Origin: Chelativorans sp. J32
GTDB taxonomy: Bacteria; Pseudomonadota; Alphaproteobacteria; Rhizobiales; Rhizobiaceae
Direction: 5' to 3'
Assembly (NCBI RefSeq): GCF_000518985.1
Contig: NZ_JAEQ01000014.1
Span: forward strand, 1-64,000
Length of the DNA stretch: 64,000 bases
The translations under genes and the position numbers were made by a program. Shown one piece after another: positions 59,611 to 64,000 of the stretch (the first letter of the stretch is position 1; each line of letters begins with the position of its first letter). The notes beneath the pieces were generated by a model, which did no database searches, was not told the DNA's origin, and worked only from the letters and a program-made list of their open reading frames with translations.

Positions 59611-60669
59611 ATGAGTGTCGAGGCGACTCTTCGGCCGGAAGACATCCGGCTGAAGCGCGAGCAGAATCCGAAGATGCGCGAGCGGGACCTCGCCCGTATC
59701 CTCGGTATTTCAGAGGCCGAGCTGGTGGCTGCCCATTGCGGCCAAGGCGCGAGGCGCATCGAGCCGCGGGTGGCGGAATTCCTGGCAGGCATGGAGGCCG
59801 TAGGCACGGTCATGGCGCTGACGCGCAACGAAAGTGCCGTCCACGAGAAGATCGGCGTTTATGAGAACGCGTCGGCTTCCGAGAAGAGCGCCATCGTGCT
59901 CGGCAAGGAAATCGATCTCAGGATCTTCCCGATGCACTGGGTGCACGCTTTCGCGGTCGAGAAGCGCGATGGCGGGGATGTGCGTCACAGTCTGCAATTC
60001 TTCGACCGGGCAGGGGACGCCGTCCACAAAGTGCATTTACGGCCGGAATCTGACCTCAATGCCTATTTGAGCTTGGTCGAGAAGCTTACGAGCGTGGACC
60101 AGAGCCCGCGGGTCGAGGTGACGCCGATCGTTTCCAGCGAGACGTCCTGTGGGAACGATGCGGCGATTGGCGAGACCCTGCGCGAGCGCTGGACCGCGAT
60201 GCAGGATGTCCACCAATTGGTGGGCATCCTGCGCGCCTTGAAGCTGACCCGCCGTCAAGCCGTGCATTTGATCGGTGACGAATTCGCTTGGCGGCTGGAT
60301 CACGCTGCCGTTTCCATGATGATGGAGCGCGCGGTCGAGAAGAAAACGCCGATCATGTGCTTCGTGGGCAGCCGCGGTTGCATACAGATCCACTCGGGGC
60401 CAGTCATGAACGTGGCGCCCATGGGGCCGTGGCTCAATGTTATGGATCCTACATTCCACATGCACCTGCGGCTCGATCATCTTGTCGAGTTGTGGGCGGT
60501 CCGCAAGCCGACCAAGGACGGCCATGTGACCTCCCTGGAAGCTTACGACGCTGCCGGACATCTCGTCGTCCAGTTCTTCGGGAAGAGGCATGAGGGCGAA
60601 AGCGAGCGGGCGGACTGGCGCTTGCTTATGGAAGAACTGCCGCGTCTCGCGCAGGCGTCGGCGGCCTAA
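59611..60669 (+). CDS. hmuS: Haemin-degrading/haem-trafficking factor HmuS
   Basis: 352-aa cytosolic protein of the HemS/ChuS family with two related halves. Signatures are RLKREQNPKMRERDLARILGISEAELVAAHCG at the start (in pieces), MALTRNESAVHEKIGVYEN, LRIFPMHWVHAFAVEK, and in the second half MCFVGSRGCIQIHSGPV and MGPWLNVMDPTFHMHLR. These proteins receive haem from the inner-membrane transporter and, in some species, degrade it. It is followed 14 bases later by hmuT. Confidence 0.94.
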   Translation: MSVEATLRPEDIRLKREQNPKMRERDLARILGISEAELVAAHCGQGARRIEPRVAEFLAGMEAVGTVMALTRNESAVHEKIGVYENASASEKSAIVLGKEIDLRIFPMHWVHAFAVEKRDGGDVRHSLQFFDRAGDAVHKVHLRPESDLNAYLSLVEKLTSVDQSPRVEVTPIVSSETSCGNDAAIGETLRERWTAMQDVHQLVGILRALKLTRRQAVHLIGDEFAWRLDHAAVSMMMERAVEKKTPIMCFVGSRGCIQIHSGPVMNVAPMGPWLNVMDPTFHMHLRLDHLVELWAVRKPTKDGHVTSLEAYDAAGHLVVQFFGKRHEGESERADWRLLMEELPRLAQASAA

Positions 60670-60683
60670 GGAGAATTGGCGGA

Positions 60684-61562
60684 ATGAAGTTCCCTAGGCT
60701 TGCCGCGTTCTTGATGGCAATCGTCTGCTCGTTTCCGAGCTACGCGCAAGACGATCTGCCGGAACCCTTCGAGGATCCTTCTCGCCTCGTGACCATAGGC
60801 GGGTCTCTCACCGAGATCGTCTATGCTCTCGGCGAGGAGCACCTGCTCGTCGCACGCGATTCGACAAGCATGTTCCCTCAGCAGGCCATGGAACTGCCGG
60901 ACATCGGCTATATGCGCCAGCTTTCGCCGGAAGGTGTGCTCTCGGTCGCGCCCACGGCCATCCTGGCGCTGGAAGGCAGCGGACCGCCAGATGCCCTTGA
61001 TGTGCTCGCCAGGGCAAGCGTGCCGCTCGTTCTGGTTCCGGAGACCTTCGACCGCGACGCCATCCTGCGAAAGATCCGCATCGTCGGGAGTGCCTTGGGA
61101 AAGGACGAAGAGGCTGAGAAACTTGCCGCAAAAGTGGGCGCGGAAATCGATCAGGCGGAAGCGCTGACGAAAGACGTTGCAGAACGCAAGCGCGTGCTTT
61201 TCATCCTAAGCAACCAGGGTGGTCGCATACTCGCTTCCGGGACGGGCACCGCCGCGGACGGCATCATTCGTATGGCTGGTGCGATCAACGCTGTTGGAGT
61301 GTTTCCGGGATACAAGCAGCTATCCGAAGAAGCGATCATCGAGGCGCAACCCGACCTGATCCTGATGATGAATCGCGGCGAAGGTCTGGATATCGGCGAA
61401 GAGGACCTCTTGGCAAATCCCGCGATCGCCGCGACGCCGGCAGGCCGCAACAAGGCTATCGTGCGGATGGACGGCGGCTATCTCCTGGCGTTTGGCCCGC
61501 GGACAGGCGACGCGGTTCGCGATCTGGCGGCAGCGCTCTACGGCACCGGCATCGCAAACTGA
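60684..61562 (+). CDS. hmuT: Haemin ABC transporter periplasmic binding protein HmuT
   Basis: 292-aa periplasmic protein with a signal peptide (MKFPRLAAFLMAIVCSFPSYAQ). RLVTIGGSLTEIVYALGEE is the family start. DIGYMRQLSPEGVLSVAPT carries the Tyr that is a haem ligand in HmuT relatives, and IRMAGAINAVGVFPGYKQLSEEA follows. It hands haem to HmuUV. Two bases separate its stop from the hmuU start. Confidence 0.94.
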   Translation: MKFPRLAAFLMAIVCSFPSYAQDDLPEPFEDPSRLVTIGGSLTEIVYALGEEHLLVARDSTSMFPQQAMELPDIGYMRQLSPEGVLSVAPTAILALEGSGPPDALDVLARASVPLVLVPETFDRDAILRKIRIVGSALGKDEEAEKLAAKVGAEIDQAEALTKDVAERKRVLFILSNQGGRILASGTGTAADGIIRMAGAINAVGVFPGYKQLSEEAIIEAQPDLILMMNRGEGLDIGEEDLLANPAIAATPAGRNKAIVRMDGGYLLAFGPRTGDAVRDLAAALYGTGIAN

Positions 61563-61564
61563 CC

Positions 61565-62662
61565 ATGAGCCAGCCTGTGGAAATGACGCTCTTCCGTCGA
61601 TTTGCCGACGCTCCGGAGGGAGATCGATCGGCCCGGGCGAGGTTCGTGCTGGTGCTCCTCGCGCTCCTGCTCGGTGTCATCACAGTGTTCGGCATTGCGA
61701 CGGGCGCCTCCGACGCGTCAGTTTCCGGTGTGATCGAGAGCTGGTTCTATGGAGGCACCGATGGCGTGCTTTCAGAACGCGACCGTCTGATCATCCACGA
61801 AATCCGTCTGCCGCGCATCGCGCTGGGAATTCTGGTCGGCGCGGCGCTCGCTGTTTCGGGTGCTGTCATGCAAGGGCTCTTCCGCAATCCGCTTGCCGAT
61901 CCGGGTATCGTCGGCGTGGCCGGCGGCGCGGGCTTGGGGGCCATTTCCATCATTGTGCTGGGGAGTACCCTCCTTTCGCCTCTTGTCGTCCTTTCGGGGC
62001 TCTATGCGCTGCCGCTTGCCGCATTCTGTGGTGGATTGCTGACAACGCTCATCCTCTATCGCGTCGCGACGAGGCGAGGGCAGACCTCGATTGCGACAAT
62101 GCTGCTGGCCGGTATCGCACTAGCGGCTTTCGCAGGAGCCTTATCGGGCGTGCTCATCTATCTCGCAGACGATCGGCAATTGCGCGATCTCACGTTCTGG
62201 CAGCTCGGCTCTCTGGGGGGCGCGACATGGGTGAAGATCTTGGCAGCCGGACCCATTATTGTTGCAGCGCTCGCTCTGACGCCATTGCTCTCACGCGGAC
62301 TTAACGCACTTGCCTTAGGCGAGGCTTCAGCCCGGCATCTCGGTGTACCTGTCCAGCGCGTGAAGGTCTTGGCAGTTCTCGCCGTGGCCGGTGCTACCGG
62401 TGCTTCCGTGGCCTTCACAGGGGGTATAGGCTTTATCGGCATCGTCGTGCCTCATCTTCTGCGCCTTATCATCGGTCCGGACCACCGCTACTTGTTGCCC
62501 GCTTCGGCATTGCTGGGCGCCAGCCTCCTCCTCCTGGCCGATGCGGTGAGCCGCACCATAGTGGCGCCGGCAGAACTGCCCATCGGGATCGTCACCGCTG
62601 TTTTCGGGGCGCCCTTCTTTCTGTGGGTGCTGCTGCGCCGGCGTGGAATTCTCGACTTGTGA
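61565..62662 (+). CDS. hmuU: Haemin ABC transporter permease HmuU
   Basis: 365-aa inner-membrane permease of the FecCD/BtuC type with about ten hydrophobic segments. Typical blocks are IIHEIRLPRIALGILVGAALAVSGAVMQGLFRNPLADPGIVGV (in pieces), GLGAISIIVLG and FTGGIGFIGIVVPHLLRLIIGPDHR. It forms the haem channel with HmuV. The ATG lies two bases after the hmuT stop. Confidence 0.95.
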   Translation: MSQPVEMTLFRRFADAPEGDRSARARFVLVLLALLLGVITVFGIATGASDASVSGVIESWFYGGTDGVLSERDRLIIHEIRLPRIALGILVGAALAVSGAVMQGLFRNPLADPGIVGVAGGAGLGAISIIVLGSTLLSPLVVLSGLYALPLAAFCGGLLTTLILYRVATRRGQTSIATMLLAGIALAAFAGALSGVLIYLADDRQLRDLTFWQLGSLGGATWVKILAAGPIIVAALALTPLLSRGLNALALGEASARHLGVPVQRVKVLAVLAVAGATGASVAFTGGIGFIGIVVPHLLRLIIGPDHRYLLPASALLGASLLLLADAVSRTIVAPAELPIGIVTAVFGAPFFLWVLLRRRGILDL

Positions 62663-62671
62663 GGACTGGCC

Positions 62672-63460
62672 ATGATTGAGACACGAGACCTTGGCGTCTC
62701 GATCGGGGGAAAGCGCATTCTCTCCCGCCTCGCCTTCACCGCAGAGCCGGGCCTTGTCACCGCGATCGTCGGTCCGAACGGTTCGGGCAAATCCACCCTG
62801 ATCAAGGCGCTTTCGGGCGATCTGCCATATGAAGGCAGCATCACCTTTAACGGTATCGAGCTCGCTGGTCTCAAACCTGCGGATGCAGCAATGGTGAGAG
62901 CCGTTCTGCCACAGGCGGTTGCTCTTTCTTTTCCCTACACGGTACGGGAGGTTGTGAGCCTTGGTATTCTGGCGGGATATACCGGGGTCGATGCCGGCCA
63001 GAGCCATCACTTGCCGGAACGCGCTTTGGCTAAGGTCGATCTCGCGGGCTTTGCAGGCCGGCTCTATCAGGAGCTTTCAGGTGGCGAACAGCAGCGTGTC
63101 CAGCTCGCACGCGTCCTGTGTCAGGTCTGGACAGCGGTGCTCGAGGGGAGGCCCCGATATCTGCTGCTTGATGAGCCGGTATCGAGCCTGGACATAAAGC
63201 ATCAGCTTCTTGTCATGCGGATCGCGCGTGACTTCGCCCGACGCGGGGGAGGGGTGGTGGCTGTGCTCCACGATCTCAACCTGACGGTCGCAGGCGCCGA
63301 CAAGGTGCTTGTCATGCACCGGGGGCAAGCAGCCGCCTGCGGTACGCCTAGGGAGGTGATGCGGGATGCGTTGCTGTCGGAGGTTTTCGATTGCCAGCTG
63401 AGAGTAGGCGCAGTTCCGGCGGAGGCACCGTTTCTCCTGCCGCAGACGGCGCTGGGGTAA
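62672..63460 (+). CDS. hmuV: Haemin ABC transporter ATP-binding protein HmuV
   Basis: 262-aa ATPase. Walker A AIVGPNGSGKSTLIKALSGD (about 31-50), signature ELSGGEQQRVQLARVL (about 134-149), Walker B YLLLDEPVSSLD and an H-loop in VVAVLHDLNL. It powers haem import through HmuU. The gene ends four bases before the end of the convergent rirA gene. Confidence 0.95.
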   Translation: MIETRDLGVSIGGKRILSRLAFTAEPGLVTAIVGPNGSGKSTLIKALSGDLPYEGSITFNGIELAGLKPADAAMVRAVLPQAVALSFPYTVREVVSLGILAGYTGVDAGQSHHLPERALAKVDLAGFAGRLYQELSGGEQQRVQLARVLCQVWTAVLEGRPRYLLLDEPVSSLDIKHQLLVMRIARDFARRGGGVVAVLHDLNLTVAGADKVLVMHRGQAAACGTPREVMRDALLSEVFDCQLRVGAVPAEAPFLLPQTALG

Positions 63461-63463
63461 CAC

Positions 63464-63925
63464 TTAGATCGGCGCTGCCGCTCGATCCAATTGCACGTCC
63501 AGACCCAGTAGATCGCGCATGTTGGGGCGCGCATCGATCAGATCCTGGATCGTATAGGAGGCGAGGACTTCGAAAAATGCGCCGAGTGCCTTCCGGAGCG
63601 CCTCGTTAAGACCGCATCCCTCTACCAGCGGGCACTCCGTATCGCTCTCGAAGCACTCCGCCATGGCAAAACTCTCTTCCGTCACGCGTACGACATCGAA
63701 CAAGGTGATTTCCTCGGCCGGCTTGGCGAGCTTCACGCCACCATTGCGGCCGCGCACCGTCTGCACGAAACCGGCTTCAACCAGAGGCTGAAGGATCTTG
63801 AAGAGAAAAAGATCGGACAGGGAATAAGCCTGGGCAATATCCGGGATCCGGCTGAGACGGCCTTCATTCGCCGCGCAGTACATCAGAATCCGGATTGCGT
63901 AATTCGTCTGTCGGGTGAGCCGCAT
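63464..63925 (-). CDS. rirA: Rrf2-family iron regulator RirA
   Basis: 153-aa regulator from the ATG at 63925 (MRLTRQTNYAIRILMYCAAN; the open frame runs ten codons further to a TTG). The N-terminal winged helix is followed by ECFESDTECPLVEGC, with the three cysteines that hold the iron-sulphur cluster in RirA. RirA represses iron and haem uptake genes when iron is sufficient, through IRO boxes such as the TGA-N9-TCA at 59302-59316. IscR is the related alternative, but sequence and haem-locus context favour RirA. Confidence 0.92.
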   Translation of the reverse strand: MRLTRQTNYAIRILMYCAANEGRLSRIPDIAQAYSLSDLFLFKILQPLVEAGFVQTVRGRNGGVKLAKPAEEITLFDVVRVTEESFAMAECFESDTECPLVEGCGLNEALRKALGAFFEVLASYTIQDLIDARPNMRDLLGLDVQLDRAAAPI

Positions 63926-64000
63926 GGAAAGCCCTTCGCTGTAAGTCTGCTTCAATATGGATCATAGATTAGAACAATTCCAGACATGATTCACAAAAAT

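Noticed and set aside
63966-63990. Possible Irr (ICE) box upstream of rirA
   Set aside because: TTAGAACAATTCCAG is only loosely symmetrical and matches the element poorly; the window ends a few bases later.

Overview
The window looks like a chromosomal segment of a GC-rich alphaproteobacterium of the order Hyphomicrobiales (Rhizobiales), perhaps Phyllobacteriaceae-like. The order-level call rests on three sets of genes: an acpXL very-long-chain acyl lipid A locus, a RirA-type iron regulator beside an HmuP/HmuSTUV haem uptake locus with a TGA-N9-TCA (IRO-type) motif, and small DUF1127 and entericidin-like proteins. The family-level guess is weak. No rRNA, tRNA, CRISPR array or phage was recognised.

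Layout. Positions 1-827 are a complete IS5-family element with perfect 20-bp ends. Positions 0.86-5.1 kb (minus strand) carry purB and a group of secreted or peptidase genes: a solitary periplasmic binding protein, a P1 peptidase and a DUF2259 protein. Positions 5.3-10.7 kb (plus) form a molybdenum-hydroxylase maturation island: flavin reductase, CoxD-like MoxR ATPase, CoxE-like VWA protein, XdhC split into two genes, and a fused molybdopterin-binding/nucleotidyltransferase. No hydroxylase structural gene is visible. Positions 10.7-20.9 kb hold mixed accessory genes: a hydrolase, a DUF1176-like protein, a J-domain-like protein, a MATE pump, a DUF1194 VWA protein, GlxA-type and LysR regulators, a stand-alone LigD polymerase domain and a haloacetate-dehalogenase-like hydrolase.

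Positions 20.9-30.4 kb contain the parts of a corrinoid-dependent methyl-transfer system: a ferredoxin/ASKHA reductive activase, a methyl-tetrahydrofolate:corrinoid methyltransferase, a DUF1638 protein, a corrinoid protein and an MttB-superfamily methyltransferase. ExoD, DUF4893 and entericidin genes and a three-gene secreted/chaperone-like operon are interleaved. By family knowledge, MttB would move a methyl group from a quaternary amine to the corrinoid protein, the second methyltransferase would pass it to tetrahydrofolate, and the activase would rescue oxidised Co(II).

Positions 30.5-39.3 kb carry a dienelactone hydrolase, valine-degradation genes (mmsB, isobutyryl-CoA dehydrogenase), a VOC protein and a complete peptide-type ABC importer. 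Positions 39.5-44.8 kb hold an L,D-transpeptidase and the lipid A very-long-chain fatty acid cluster acpXL, ketosynthase-like, ketosynthase, alcohol dehydrogenase, lpxXL. This cluster lacks fabZ, and one ketosynthase lacks its active-site cysteine. Positions 44.8-54.7 kb hold a histidine-phosphatase homologue missing its RH arginine, an AEC permease, succinate-semialdehyde dehydrogenase, a KDG-type kinase, a frameshifted AT-rich orphan and the divergent putR/putA pair. Positions 54.8-63.9 kb are a complete haem uptake locus (IsdG/HmuQ-like oxygenase, TonB, receptor, HmuP, HmuS, HmuTUV) ending at rirA.

All functional calls come from reading the translated sequence for motifs and family resemblance. 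No database search was run.
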